Below are positions 25,709 through 35,137 of a DNA stretch of 64,000 nucleotides, piece by piece. Position 1 is the stretch's first letter; each line of letters starts with the position of its first letter. A model generated the notes under the pieces. It was not told where the DNA came from, did not search any database, and was given only the letters and a program-made list of their open reading frames with translations. Origin of the DNA: Mycobacterium sp. 1554424.7 (GTDB lineage Bacteria > Actinomycetota > Actinomycetes > Mycobacteriales > Mycobacteriaceae); the NCBI RefSeq assembly GCF_001665295.1, contig NZ_LZSE01000100.1, positions 1 to 64,000 on the forward strand, given 5' to 3'. Position numbers and translations under genes: made by a program.

Positions 25709-26632
25709 CTAATTCGTTTCGGAAGTGTGATCAAAGGCTGTTAACTCCCTAAGAGTCTTCAGGCGATATATCCCCAGGTCAGGGGGGACGCCGGCGGTTT
25801 TACCCGCGAATACGGGCTTGCGTGCACGCTTGGCGACGATGCCCAACGCGTCCAGCTCGGTTTGCGGTATTTGATCCAACGTCGAGCTCGACACCATGAT
25901 TCCACCTTTGGTGGCACGTTCCATAACCCGAGCGGCCACGTTCACGTCGACGCCGAGCCAGTCCGCGGCCATACGCTGCGGCCGGCCCGTGTGGATCCCG
26001 ACCCGCATCCGCGGGGTGTAGCCCGCGACCTCGACCGATTTCAGCGCCTCGTCGGCGGCCAGCGACGCGCGCAGGGCGACCGTCGGGTCGCGGAATACCG
26101 CCATGAGCCCGTCGCCCATGCGTTTGACGATGTGCCCGCCCGCGTCGAGCAGGGGCGGCTCGACGGCCCGGGCCACGCGCCGCAGCAGGGTGAGCGCCGC
26201 CTCGTCTCCCGCTTGCAGCGACCACGTCGAGAAGCCGACCAGGTCGGTGAAAACCAGCGTGACCTCCGGGTTCGCCGGCCGCCGGGAAACCGTCTCGGTC
26301 AGCGCCTGCCAAACCTGCAACACGCCCAGGCTGAGCTCGCGTGACGCCGCATCGCGGTCGCCCAGCAGGCGGTCGGCGGCTCGTGCCGCGGCGCGCGGGC
26401 CGCCCTCGCCCGCGGTGGACAGCGGGTCGCCGAACTCGGGGTCCCCCGGCAACAGCCGTCGCGCCCGCCGGAGAAACGACACCACACCCGGGCTGTGATT
26501 GGTCGAGTGCAGCCACCGCGCCGGCGAGCGCCGTTCCGAAGCCGGAGACGCCGTCGCCACCGCTTCGCGGTCGGTCTTCAGGTCCGTCTCCGAGGCCTCG
26601 CCCGGGTCCGGATCGCGCGGCGCGAGTTCCAC
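25709..26632 (-). CDS. Class III adenylate cyclase (Rv1647 type)
   Basis: 307 residues, soluble. After a variable N-terminus (about 1-120) comes a cyclase homology domain: VTLVFTDLVGFSTWS with the first metal-binding Asp, VKRMGDGLMAVF with the second Asp and a Lys that may read adenine, and GVDVNVAARVMERA with the Asn/Arg transition-state residues. All key positions look intact, so active cAMP synthesis is expected, as reported for the M. tuberculosis ortholog. It lies upstream of the rhomboid-like gene and pheST in one direction. Confidence 0.93.
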   Translation of the reverse strand: MELAPRDPDPGEASETDLKTDREAVATASPASERRSPARWLHSTNHSPGVVSFLRRARRLLPGDPEFGDPLSTAGEGGPRAAARAADRLLGDRDAASRELSLGVLQVWQALTETVSRRPANPEVTLVFTDLVGFSTWSLQAGDEAALTLLRRVARAVEPPLLDAGGHIVKRMGDGLMAVFRDPTVALRASLAADEALKSVEVAGYTPRMRVGIHTGRPQRMAADWLGVDVNVAARVMERATKGGIMVSSSTLDQIPQTELDALGIVAKRARKPVFAGKTAGVPPDLGIYRLKTLRELTAFDHTSETN

Positions 26633-26731
26633 TTGGCCAGGTTATGTGCTACCGGGAGAAGCGGGCAATGACACTTGCGGCCGCTGTGTCCGAGGTCGCA
26701 ATCGCAGCCTCGTCAGAATGCCACGTGTCGC

Positions 26732-27715
26732 CTACAGACCGACCAGGCCCGCGATTCCGCCCAGCAGGTAGGGAACAAAGCCACTCGTACTTCCGATGGG
26801 AAGGTTGTTGGCGCCCAGAACCCTGTACGTGACTCCACCGGTCGTGACGTCAAACGTTGGCCACGACGCCGTTATCGGCTGGGGGGTGGCAAACACGCCG
26901 TTGAAGGGGATGCTCAAGGTACCGACGGGCCCACCGTAGGCGGTGGTGTCTATCGGAATGTTGACCGTGGTAGAGCCGATCGTGACCGCGGCCAAGTAGT
27001 TGCCGGGAGCGGTAACGAGCGTAAACGCGGCTCCCGCCAAGTTTCCCGTTTGCAAATCGCTGGCGAATGTGGCGGCGGTATTTAGCAGCGAGACATTCCC
27101 CGAGACGCCGGGACCGGTGGTGGCACTGAGAAATGAAAGCAGCTGGGGCGCGCTAAAGGTCGCGCCCGTTACCTGGAGTTCCGTCCCCGGACCGGAGGGG
27201 CCGGTCAAAACGTTCCCGGTCACCGTCAGGCTTGCGTTACCAAGCAGCGCGTTCGTCGCGTTCGCGAATCCCGAGAACGGGCCGTTCTGGCCGATGGGGG
27301 GCAGCGTCCCGTCCCCCGACACCGTTACCGGACCAATCGGCGTGTTGATGGTTTGGGCGGCGGCGGCCGAGGTGAGGACGCCCGACAGCGACTGGGCCGG
27401 GGCCTTTACCGCGTTCGCCAACGTCTGCTGGACATTGGCGGCCTCGGCGGAAAGGTACTGACCGATCCCGCCGTTCAATGCGCCCACGAAGTTGTCGTGA
27501 TACGCCGCGGCCTGCGCGCCGAGGGCCTGGAATTCCCGGCCGGCCCTACCAAAAAACGAGGTGACCGCCGCCGAGACCTCATCGGCGCCTGGCGCCGCGA
27601 TCGCCGTCGTCTGGGCCACCGCCTCGGCATGGGCCACGCGGATAGAAGATCCGATATTCGCAAGATTTGCGCTCGCCGTAGTCACCACGTCCGGCGCAAC
27701 GCTGATAAACGACAT
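26732..27715 (-). CDS. PE-family protein (PE17/Rv1646 position)
   Basis: 327 residues from the ATG at 27715 (M-S-F-I-S-V-A-P), after GAAGGG; an open stretch of ten codons upstream is discounted. The PE domain ends with Y-L-S-A-E. The remainder is a Val/Thr/Gly-rich, beta-like region (for example TPIGPVTVSGDGTLPPIG, LTVTGNVLTGPSGPG), unlike the C-terminal domain of the array at 10-21 kb. Its place between the cyclase and the oxygenase gene matches PE17 of M. tuberculosis. Predicted ESX-exported; function unknown. Confidence 0.85.
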   Translation of the reverse strand: MSFISVAPDVVTTASANLANIGSSIRVAHAEAVAQTTAIAAPGADEVSAAVTSFFGRAGREFQALGAQAAAYHDNFVGALNGGIGQYLSAEAANVQQTLANAVKAPAQSLSGVLTSAAAAQTINTPIGPVTVSGDGTLPPIGQNGPFSGFANATNALLGNASLTVTGNVLTGPSGPGTELQVTGATFSAPQLLSFLSATTGPGVSGNVSLLNTAATFASDLQTGNLAGAAFTLVTAPGNYLAAVTIGSTTVNIPIDTTAYGGPVGTLSIPFNGVFATPQPITASWPTFDVTTGGVTYRVLGANNLPIGSTSGFVPYLLGGIAGLVGL

Positions 27716-27969
27716 AGCACCCCTTCGTCGCCGAATAGCTACCAAAGCGGATTACCGAGCCGGTCGAGGTGCAGTGATGGTAGCAGCCGAGGGCCTTTCT
27801 CGGCGGAGGGCCAAAAGTCCTTTTCGGCTTCAATGCATTTAGCCTCGACAAATTCACCCGGCGAATTGCGCGGGCCGGTGAAGTTTGCCGAGATCTCGTC
27901 GCGCCTACCGCACGATCACGCGTTCGCACACGTTCGGTACCACTTGCGGCACGCGACCGCGAAATCGTA

Positions 27970-27985
27970 GACAACGCACGTTGTC
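27970..27985. promoter_or_regulatory. Operator-like palindrome upstream of the oxygenase gene
   Basis: GACAAC-GCAC-GTTGTC is a perfect 6-4-6 palindrome, 28 bp before the start of the 28014 gene and in the 298-bp divergent gap shared with the PE17-like gene. It may be a TetR-family site; one such palindrome alone can occur by chance. Confidence 0.5.
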
Positions 27986-28013
27986 AAAGTTATCGTGAGC
28001 GCAGGAGGCCGAG

Positions 28014-29072
28014 ATGACTGCCATGCCAACGACATCCGCCGATCCGCTCGGGCCCGACTCCCTCACCTGGAAGTACTTCGGTGACCTCCGCACCGGGATG
28101 ATGGGCGTCTGGATCGGCGCGATCCAGAACATGTATCCCGAACTGGGCGCGGGCGTCGAGGAGCATTCCATCCTGCTGCGCGAGCCCCTGCAGCGCGTGG
28201 CCCGCTCGGTGTATCCGATCATGGGCGTCGTCTACGACGGCGACCGCGCGGCGCAGACCGGCCAGCAGATCAAGAGCTATCACCGCACCATCAAGGGCAT
28301 CGACGGCTCGGGACGCCGGTATCACGCGCTCAACCCGGAGACGTTCTATTGGGCGCACGCCACCTTTTTCATGCTCATCATCAAGGTGGCCGAGTACTTC
28401 TGCGGGGGCCTCACCGAGGCGGAGAAGCGGCAGCTGTTCGACGAGCACGTGCAGTGGTACCGCCTGTACGGCATGAGCATGCGGCCGGTGCCCCGATCGT
28501 GGGAGGAGTTCCTGGAGTATTGGGATCGGGTGTGCCGCGAGGAGCTGGAAATCAACCAGGCGACGCGCGACATCTTCAAGATCCGGATTCCCAAGCCCAA
28601 GTTCGTCCTGATGCCGACGCCGATCTGGGACCAGTTGTTCAGGCCGCTGGTGGCCGGTCAGCGCTGGATCGCGGCCGGGCTGTTCGAGCCGGCGGTGCGC
28701 GAGAAGGCGGGCATGCGTTGGACGCCGGGCGACGAGGTGCTGCTACGCGTGTTCGGCAAGCTGGTCGAGCTGGCCTTCCTGGCCGTTCCCGACGAGGTCC
28801 GGCTGCACCCGCGGGCGCTGGCCGCCTACCGCCGCGCCGAAGGGCGGCTGCCCAGCGACGCGCCGTTGGTGGAGGCACCTGCGTTCGTGGCACCCCCGCG
28901 CGACCGCCGCGGGCTGCCGATGCATTACTTTCCGCCCCGTTCCCGCTTCGCCCCTCGTACCCCCCTCGACCCCGCCAAGTTCCTGATGGAGCGCGCGGGA
29001 TCGTTGGTGCACGGCACGCTTTCGCTTACCGGCCTGCGGCCCGCCCGGGGCCGCGGGCCCAAGGCGGCCTGA
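28014..29072 (+). CDS. Oxygenase MpaB family protein (DUF2236; Rv1645c type)
   Basis: 352 residues, no signal peptide. The protein is a mostly helical DUF2236/rubber-oxygenase-like domain: W-K-Y-F-G-D near the N-terminus, AVGVV-like YPIMGVVYDGDRAA, then HALNPETFYWAHATFFML with the conserved His, and GMSMRPVPRSWEEFLEYWD. Family members (latex clearing protein, MpaB) bind heme or iron and oxidise isoprenoid or polyketide side chains; the substrate here is unknown. The ATG at 28014 follows AGGAGG at ideal spacing. It corresponds to Rv1645c, and a palindromic operator candidate precedes it. Confidence 0.85.
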   Translation: MTAMPTTSADPLGPDSLTWKYFGDLRTGMMGVWIGAIQNMYPELGAGVEEHSILLREPLQRVARSVYPIMGVVYDGDRAAQTGQQIKSYHRTIKGIDGSGRRYHALNPETFYWAHATFFMLIIKVAEYFCGGLTEAEKRQLFDEHVQWYRLYGMSMRPVPRSWEEFLEYWDRVCREELEINQATRDIFKIRIPKPKFVLMPTPIWDQLFRPLVAGQRWIAAGLFEPAVREKAGMRWTPGDEVLLRVFGKLVELAFLAVPDEVRLHPRALAAYRRAEGRLPSDAPLVEAPAFVAPPRDRRGLPMHYFPPRSRFAPRTPLDPAKFLMERAGSLVHGTLSLTGLRPARGRGPKAA

Positions 29073-29159
29073 CCACGCTCAGCGGCCACCGGATCGAAAC
29101 GCCGGGAAGAAGGCCGCCGAGGTAGGCACATACCCTCCGACGCAGTTTGCTGCAGAGGC

Positions 29160-29894
29160 TCAAAGGCGGCCGAGCGCCAGGGCGCTCTGGTACAGGCAGA
29201 TCGCGGCGGCGGCGGCCACGTTGAGGCTCTCGGCGCCGCCGGACAGCGGGATGCGCACGCGCTGGTCCGCCGCCGCGGCAAGCTCGGCCGGCAAGCCGTG
29301 CGATTCGGCTCCGAACAGCCAGGCCGTCGGCGCGGCAAGGCTCGCCTCGTCAAGGCGGGTCTCGCCGTCCACAGTGGTGGCCAGGACCCGCAACCCGGCG
29401 GCGCGCAACGCGGCCACCGCGCCGACGGCGTCGGGTGCGGCGACAACCGGGATCGAGAAGATGCTGCCGGCCGACGCGCGCAGACACTTGCCGTTGTACG
29501 GGTCGACGCTGTGCCCGCCCAGCACCACCGCCCCCGCGCCCATCGCGTCGGCGATGCGAATCAGGGTGCCGGCGTTTCCCGGCTCACCGATCTCGACCGG
29601 AACCGCGACCAGCCGCGGCGGGCCGGCCAGCGCGTCCTCGAGAGCGGTCGCCGGCATCTCGCAGACCGCCACCAGCCCCGCCGGGGTGACCGTGTCGGAG
29701 AGCGCCTTTGCGGCCCGCTCGGTCACCAGGTGCACCGAGCACTGCTGCGCGGCCAGCAAGGCCGCGTGCCGCTGCGCCGCGGCTTCGGTCACGAACACGT
29801 CGCGGACCAAACCGCGGGCGGCTGCCGCCCCGACCAGGTTTGGGCCCTCGGCCAGGAATCGTCCCGCCCGGCGGCGCCCGACGTGCCGATGCAA
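29160..29894 (-). CDS. tsnR: SpoU-type 23S rRNA methyltransferase (TsnR-like)
   Basis: 244 residues from TTG at 29894. The SPOUT trefoil-knot motifs are clear: EIGEPGNAGTLIRIADAMGA, LFGAESHGL and a final PLSGGAESLNVAAAAAI. The N-terminal substrate-binding part starts HRHVGRRRAGRFLAEGP. The M. tuberculosis ortholog has about 16 more residues (L-T-E-R-S-A-R-V-x-x-A-V-K-L), and the same residues are encoded upstream here without an ATG, GTG or TTG; only a CTG directly after the rplT stop (29952-29954) is in frame. The true start may therefore be that CTG, or TTG at 29894. It methylates 23S rRNA ribose by family assignment. Confidence 0.88.
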   Translation of the reverse strand: MHRHVGRRRAGRFLAEGPNLVGAAAARGLVRDVFVTEAAAQRHAALLAAQQCSVHLVTERAAKALSDTVTPAGLVAVCEMPATALEDALAGPPRLVAVPVEIGEPGNAGTLIRIADAMGAGAVVLGGHSVDPYNGKCLRASAGSIFSIPVVAAPDAVGAVAALRAAGLRVLATTVDGETRLDEASLAAPTAWLFGAESHGLPAELAAAADQRVRIPLSGGAESLNVAAAAAICLYQSALALGRL

Positions 29895-29954
29895 TTTGAC
29901 CGCCGCGGCTACCCTGGCCGAGCGTTCGGTGAGCGGCGCCGGCGTCGCCGGCAG

Positions 29955-30350
29955 TTAGGCGGCCTCTCCGGAGTCCGAGGGGGCGTTGACGTCCTCGGGC
30001 AGTGCCGCCCGGGCGACGTCCACCAACGCGGTGAACGCCGCCGGATCGGTGATCGCGATGTCGGCGAGGTTCTTGCGGTCCACCTCGACACCGGCGGCCT
30101 TGAGCCCCTGGATCAATCGGTTGTAGGTGATGTCGTTGGCGCGGGCCGCCGCGTTGATCCGCGAGATCCACAACTTGCGGAACTCGCCCTTACGCGCACG
30201 ACGGTCGCGGTAGGCGTACTGCAACGAATGCAGTTGCTGCTCTTTGGCTTTGCGATAGAGCCGGGACCGCTGGCCGCGATAGCCCTTCGAGGCCTTTAAG
30301 ACGCTGCGCCTCTTCTTGTGGGCGTTGACCGCCCGCTTCACGCGTGCCAT
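29955..30350 (-). CDS. rplT: 50S ribosomal protein L20
   Basis: 131 residues. The basic N-terminus ([19 protein letters not shown]) and the core [16 protein letters not shown] are characteristic. L20 is needed early in 50S assembly and in several bacteria represses its own operon by binding the mRNA. It lies 57 bp after rpmI in the infC-rpmI-rplT order and is followed by tsnR. Confidence 0.98.
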   Translation of the reverse strand: MARVKRAVNAHKKRRSVLKASKGYRGQRSRLYRKAKEQQLHSLQYAYRDRRARKGEFRKLWISRINAAARANDITYNRLIQGLKAAGVEVDRKNLADIAITDPAAFTALVDVARAALPEDVNAPSDSGEAA

Positions 30351-30407
30351 GGATGTTCCTACTCTCGTTCAGGCAGTAAATGGTTCGAAATGGTCGGGTG
30401 CGGCCGG

Positions 30408-30602
30408 TCAGCCGTTGAGCAGCTTGTTGACGCGCTTCGTGTCGTTGGCCGACACGGTGGTGCGGCCCTCCAGCCGCCGGGTCCGGGTCGACGGCTTGTG
30501 CTCCAGCAGGTGCCGGCGGTTGGTTTTCTCGCGCAGGATCTTCCCGGTACCGGTGCGCCGGAACCGCTTCGAAGACCCGCTGTGGGTCTTGGCCTTGGGC
30601 AT
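30408..30602 (-). CDS. rpmI: 50S ribosomal protein L35
   Basis: 64 residues, full length: [18 protein letters not shown] at the start and [18 protein letters not shown] later. The ATG at 30602 is preceded by AGAGGAAAC. The 81-bp gap after infC is full of short inverted repeats. Confidence 0.98.
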   Translation of the reverse strand: MPKAKTHSGSSKRFRRTGTGKILREKTNRRHLLEHKPSTRTRRLEGRTTVSANDTKRVNKLLNG

Positions 30603-30617
30603 GTTTCCTCTACTTTC

Positions 30618-30662
30618 AGTACTTGTCAGTACTTTTCGGCACTTCCAGCATTTCGGTGCTGG
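30618..30662 (-). promoter_or_regulatory. Structured infC-rpmI intergenic leader
   Basis: The self-complementary hexamer AGTACT occurs twice (30618-30623 and 30628-30633), and CCAGCA/TGCTGG (30645-30650, 30657-30662) can form a 6-bp hairpin. In other bacteria, RNA structure between infC and rpmI is the target of L20 autoregulation; that role here is inference. Confidence 0.45.
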
Positions 30663-30683
30663 CTGGTACTCGTTCCTGTCAGG

Positions 30684-31289
<606 letters not shown>

Positions 31290-31304
31290 GGGGCCTCCCT
31301 TGTT

Positions 31305-31314
31305 GGGCTTTTTT
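31305..31314 (-). promoter_or_regulatory. Possible anti-terminator partner in the infC leader
   Basis: The RNA segment AAAAAAGCCC here, 6 nt upstream of the AGGGAGG ribosome site, is exactly complementary over 10 nt to GGGCUUUUUU formed by the 3' arm and U-run of the leader terminator (31358-31367). The two pairings are mutually exclusive. Confidence 0.45.
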
Positions 31315-31357
31315 CTTTCTCGTGGCGGCCTCAGCGGGGGAAAACCACACCATCAGC

Positions 31358-31381
31358 AAAAAAGCCCTGCAAAAGCAGGGC
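31358..31381 (-). terminator. Intrinsic-terminator-like hairpin in the infC leader
   Basis: Read on the minus strand: GCCCTGC, loop TTTT, GCAGGGC, then six T. A perfect 7-bp GC-rich stem plus U-run is unusual for mycobacteria. It lies about 69 nt upstream of the infC start and downstream of the likely promoter, so it would act as an attenuator of infC-rpmI-rplT rather than as an end-of-gene terminator. Confidence 0.7.
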
Positions 31382-31707
31382 CCAATGCCGACCGATCGCG
31401 GCTCGGATTGCTCCAGCCGCCCGCGCTACCCGCGGAACAGGCATCCACGATGCCCGTGACCGGACCGCTGAGCCTGGAAAAATCTCGTGGCCAGCGGTGG
31501 GAGTGGGACTCCACTTACTGTCCCCGGCGTTCACCGGGATGGTCGCAGTCGATAGTTTAGCAGCCATGACGCGTCTTCCTGCACGTCTGCGGCCGGACGG
31601 GCCTCCGGCGTGCGTCGCCCACGTTCCCCAAACCCGGCCAACCGCTCCCCGGCACTCCTGGCGCTTCGCCAGGATTTTCACGGCTTGACGGCATATCCTC
31701 GCGGTCT

Positions 31708-34700
31708 GTGACACTCGCTACGTCCCGCTTCGGCCCGCGTTCGGGCAGCCAGCCGAACTCCCGGTATCGGTGGGTACCGGCGGCGGCGGGCTGGACCGTT
31801 GGCGTCATCGCCACCGTGTCGCTGATCGCCAGCGTGTCACCGCTGATCCGGTGGCTGATCAAGGTCCCGCGGGAATTCATCAACGACTACCTGTTCAACT
31901 TCCCCGACACCAGCATCGCGTGGTCGTTCGTGCTGGCCCTGCTGGCCGCGGCGCTCACCGCGCGAAAACGCATCGCCTGGGTGCTGCTGCTCGGGAACAT
32001 GGTCCTCGCCGCCGCGCTGAACGCCGCGGACATCGCCGCGGGCGACAACACCGCGGCCGAGTCATTCGGGGAGAACCTCGGCTTCGCCGTGCACATCGTC
32101 GCGATCGTCCTGCTCGTCCTGTCCTATCGGCAGTTCTGGGCCAAGGTGCGCAAGGCCGCGCTGTTCAAAGCGGCCGCGGTCCTGGTCACCGGGCTCGTGA
32201 TCGGCATCCTGGCGTCCTGGGGCCTGGTCGAGATGTGGCCCGGCACCCTGGCCCCCGATTCGCGCTTCTGGTACGTGGTCAACCGGGTGGTCGGGTTCTC
32301 CATCGTGGATCCCGACGCGTTCACCGGCCGGCCGCACGTCCTGCTCAACGCGATCTTCGGGTTGTTCGGCGCGCTCGCGCTGATCGCGGCGACGATCGTG
32401 CTGTTCCAGTCCCAGCGCGCCGATAACGCGCTGACGGGTGAGGACGAGTCCGCCATCCGCGGGCTGCTCGAGCTGTACGGCAAGCACGACTCCCTCGGCT
32501 ACTTCGCCACCCGCCGCGACAAGTCGGTGGTGTTCGCCCCGAGCGGCCGCGCGGCCATCACCTACCGGGTCGAGATCGGCGTCTGCCTGGCCAGCGGCGA
32601 CCCCATCGGCGACCCGAGGGCGTGGCCGCAGGCCGTCGACGCGTGGTTGGGGCTGTGCCAGACCTACGGCTGGGCGCCCGGCGTCATGGGCGCCAGTTCG
32701 CAAGGGGCCCAGGTGTTTCGGGAGGCCGGACTGAACGCCCTCGAGCTGGGCGACGAGGCGATCCTGCGGACCTCCGATTACAAGCTGTCCGGCCCCGACA
32801 TGCGGGGGGTGCGCCAGGCGGTGACGCGAGCCCGCAGGGCCGGGCTGACGGTGCGCATCCGGCGGCACCGCGACATCTCCGCCGAGGAGATGGCCGAAAC
32901 CATTTCACGCGCCGACGCCTGGCGCGACACCCAAACCGAACGCGGCTTTTCGATGGCGCTGGGCCGGCTCGGCGATCCGGCCGACGGCGACTGCCTGCTG
33001 GTCGAAGCCATCGACCGCGAGGGCCACGTCGTCGCGATGCTGTCGCTGGTCCCGTGGGGAAGCACCGGCGTCTCCCTGGACCTCATGCGCCGTTCCCCGC
33101 AATCCCCCAACGGCACCATCGAGCTCATGGTCAGCGAGCTCGCCCTGAACGCCGAAGCCCTTGGCATCATTCGCATTTCGCTGAACTTCGCCATGTTCCG
33201 CTCCGCGTTCGAGCAGGGCGCCCAGCTCGGCGCCGGCCCGGTCGCCCGGTTGTGGCGCGGGTTCCTGCTGTTCTTCTCGCGGTGGTGGCAGCTCGAGACG
33301 CTGTACCGCTCCAACATGAAGTACCAGCCCGAGTGGGTTCCCCGGTACGCGTGTTACGAAGACGCCCGGCTGATTCCGCGGGTCGGCGTCGCGTCGGTGA
33401 TCGCGGAGGGTTTCCTGGTCCTGCCGTTCAGCCGGCGGGAGAAGGTGCACACCGGGCATCACCCCGCGGTGCCGGCCCGGCTGGCGGAGTCCGGGCTGCT
33501 GCACCACGACGGGTCGACGCCCGACGTGAGCGACCTGCGACGCGGCGTCAAGGCCGCCGAGGCCGAGGAGTCGAGGGCCCGCCTGCCGGAGCAGGTGCGG
33601 GTGCGCCTGGCCAAGCTGAAGATCTTGCAGCGCAACGGCGTTGACGCCTACCCGGTGGGCTGCCCGCCCAGCCATTCGGTCGCCGCCGCGTTGGACGCCG
33701 ACGACCAGGAAGACGTATCGGTGGCCGGCCGCATTCTGCGGATCCGCGACTACGGCGGCGTGCTGTTCGCCCAGGTGCGGGACTGGTCGGGCGAAATTCA
33801 AGTGCTGCTGGACAATTCGCATCTGGGGCGCGGCCGCACCGCCGATTTCACCGCGGCCATCGATCTCGGTGACCTGGTCGAGATGACCGGCCACATGGGC
33901 TTTTCCAAAAAGGGAACCCGCTCGCTGATCGTGCACGACTGGCGGATGATCGGCAAGTGCCTGCGGCCGTTGCCGAATAAGTGGAAGGGGTTGACCGACC
34001 CCGAGGCGCGGGTTCGCACCCGCTACGTCGACCTGGCCGTCAATCCCGAGTCCCGCGAACTGATCACGGCCCGCAGCAACGTGTTGCGCTCCGTTCGGGA
34101 AACGCTGTTCGCCAAGGGTTTCATCGAGGTCGAGACGCCGATCCTGCAACAGATCCACGGCGGAGCCACCGCCCGCCCGTTCGTCACCCACATCAACACC
34201 TACGACATGGACCTGTTCCTGCGCATCGCGCCGGAGCTCTACCTGAAGCGGCTGTGCGTCGGCGGCGTGGAGCGGGTGTTCGAGCTGGGCCGGGCCTTCC
34301 GCAACGAGGGCGTCGACTTCAGCCACAACCCGGAGTTCACCCTGCTGGAGGCCTACCAGGCGCACGCCGACTACAAGGTGTGGATCGACGGATGCCGTGA
34401 GCTCATCCAGAACGCCGCGCAGGCGGCCAACGGCGAGCAGACCGTCCTGCGCCCCCGCGCCGGAAGTGACGGCAGCGACGGCCGCCTCGAACCGGTCGAC
34501 ATCTCCGGCGCCTGGCCGGTGAAGACGGTGTACGACGCGGTCTCGGAGGCGCTGGGCGAACACATCGACACCGACACGTCGCTGGCCGCCCTGCGCAGGA
34601 TGTCCGACGCCGTGCACATTCCGTATCGGGCGCATTGGGACTCCGGCGCGGTGGTGCTGGAGCTCTACGAGCACCTGGTGGAGGACAGGACCGAGCAACC

Positions 34701-35052
34701 GACGTTCTACATCGACTTCCCCACCTCGGTGTCGCCGCTGACCCGGCCGCACCGCAGCCAGCGCGGGGTGGCGGAGCGGTGGGACCTGGTGGCGTGGGGC
34801 GTCGAGCTCGGGACCGCCTACAGCGAGCTGACCGACCCGGTGGAGCAGCGACGCCGCCTGCAGGAGCAGTCGCTGCTGGCCGCCGGCGGGGACCCCGAAG
34901 CGATGGAGCTCGACGAAGATTTCCTGCAAGCCATGGAGTACGCGATGCCGCCCACGGGCGGGCTCGGCATGGGCATCGATCGGCTCGTCATGCTCATAAC
35001 CGGCCGAAGCATTCGCGAAACCCTGCCATTCCCGCTGGCCAAGCCGCATTAG
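31708..35052 (+). CDS. lysX: Bifunctional lysyl-tRNA synthetase / lysylphosphatidylglycerol synthase
   Basis: 1114 residues. LysX charges tRNA-Lys and moves lysine onto phosphatidylglycerol, which lowers membrane charge and protects against cationic peptides. Residues 1 to about 235 hold several membrane segments. An MprF-type GNAT-like domain (about 245-560) has the [18 protein letters not shown] segment and the [18 protein letters not shown] block. An OB domain is at about 665-775, and the class II synthetase core shows motif 2 [20 protein letters not shown] (about 860) and motif 3 [15 protein letters not shown] near the C-terminus. The GTG at 31708 matches the V-T-L start region of the ortholog; M. 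tuberculosis annotation is longer at the N-terminus. Divergent from infC. Confidence 0.96.
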   Translation: MTLATSRFGPRSGSQPNSRYRWVPAAAGWTVGVIATVSLIASVSPLIRWLIKVPREFINDYLFNFPDTSIAWSFVLALLAAALTARKRIAWVLLLGNMVLAAALNAADIAAGDNTAAESFGENLGFAVHIVAIVLLVLSYRQFWAKVRKAALFKAAAVLVTGLVIGILASWGLVEMWPGTLAPDSRFWYVVNRVVGFSIVDPDAFTGRPHVLLNAIFGLFGALALIAATIVLFQSQRADNALTGEDESAIRGLLELYGKHDSLGYFATRRDKSVVFAPSGRAAITYRVEIGVCLASGDPIGDPRAWPQAVDAWLGLCQTYGWAPGVMGASSQGAQVFREAGLNALELGDEAILRTSDYKLSGPDMRGVRQAVTRARRAGLTVRIRRHRDISAEEMAETISRADAWRDTQTERGFSMALGRLGDPADGDCLLVEAIDREGHVVAMLSLVPWGSTGVSLDLMRRSPQSPNGTIELMVSELALNAEALGIIRISLNFAMFRSAFEQGAQLGAGPVARLWRGFLLFFSRWWQLETLYRSNMKYQPEWVPRYACYEDARLIPRVGVASVIAEGFLVLPFSRREKVHTGHHPAVPARLAESGLLHHDGSTPDVSDLRRGVKAAEAEESRARLPEQVRVRLAKLKILQRNGVDAYPVGCPPSHSVAAALDADDQEDVSVAGRILRIRDYGGVLFAQVRDWSGEIQVLLDNSHLGRGRTADFTAAIDLGDLVEMTGHMGFSKKGTRSLIVHDWRMIGKCLRPLPNKWKGLTDPEARVRTRYVDLAVNPESRELITARSNVLRSVRETLFAKGFIEVETPILQQIHGGATARPFVTHINTYDMDLFLRIAPELYLKRLCVGGVERVFELGRAFRNEGVDFSHNPEFTLLEAYQAHADYKVWIDGCRELIQNAAQAANGEQTVLRPRAGSDGSDGRLEPVDISGAWPVKTVYDAVSEALGEHIDTDTSLAALRRMSDAVHIPYRAHWDSGAVVLELYEHLVEDRTEQPTFYIDFPTSVSPLTRPHRSQRGVAERWDLVAWGVELGTAYSELTDPVEQRRRLQEQSLLAAGGDPEAMELDEDFLQAMEYAMPPTGGLGMGIDRLVMLITGRSIRETLPFPLAKPH

Positions 35053-35137
35053 CCCGGCCCGGTACGCCCGGCGAGCGCACCGCGAACATCCGGTGAAAAT
35101 GTTCCGGGAGTGTTAACGGTGGCTCACACTGAAGCAC

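Larger units (their letters stand above)
31290..31707. promoter_or_regulatory. Divergent infC / lysX upstream region
   Basis: 418 bp without a gene. On the minus strand it holds a -10-like TAAACT at 31554-31559, then a leader of roughly 250 nt with the terminator-like hairpin and the complementary segment before infC. For lysX on plus, TTGACG at 31685-31690 is a possible promoter element close to the GTG start, which would leave a very short leader. Confidence 0.5.

Noticed and set aside
32905-35049. 714-codon open frame antisense to lysX
   Set aside because: lysX on plus is unambiguous; the antisense product is His/Gln/Arg-rich, typical of GC-rich shadow frames.
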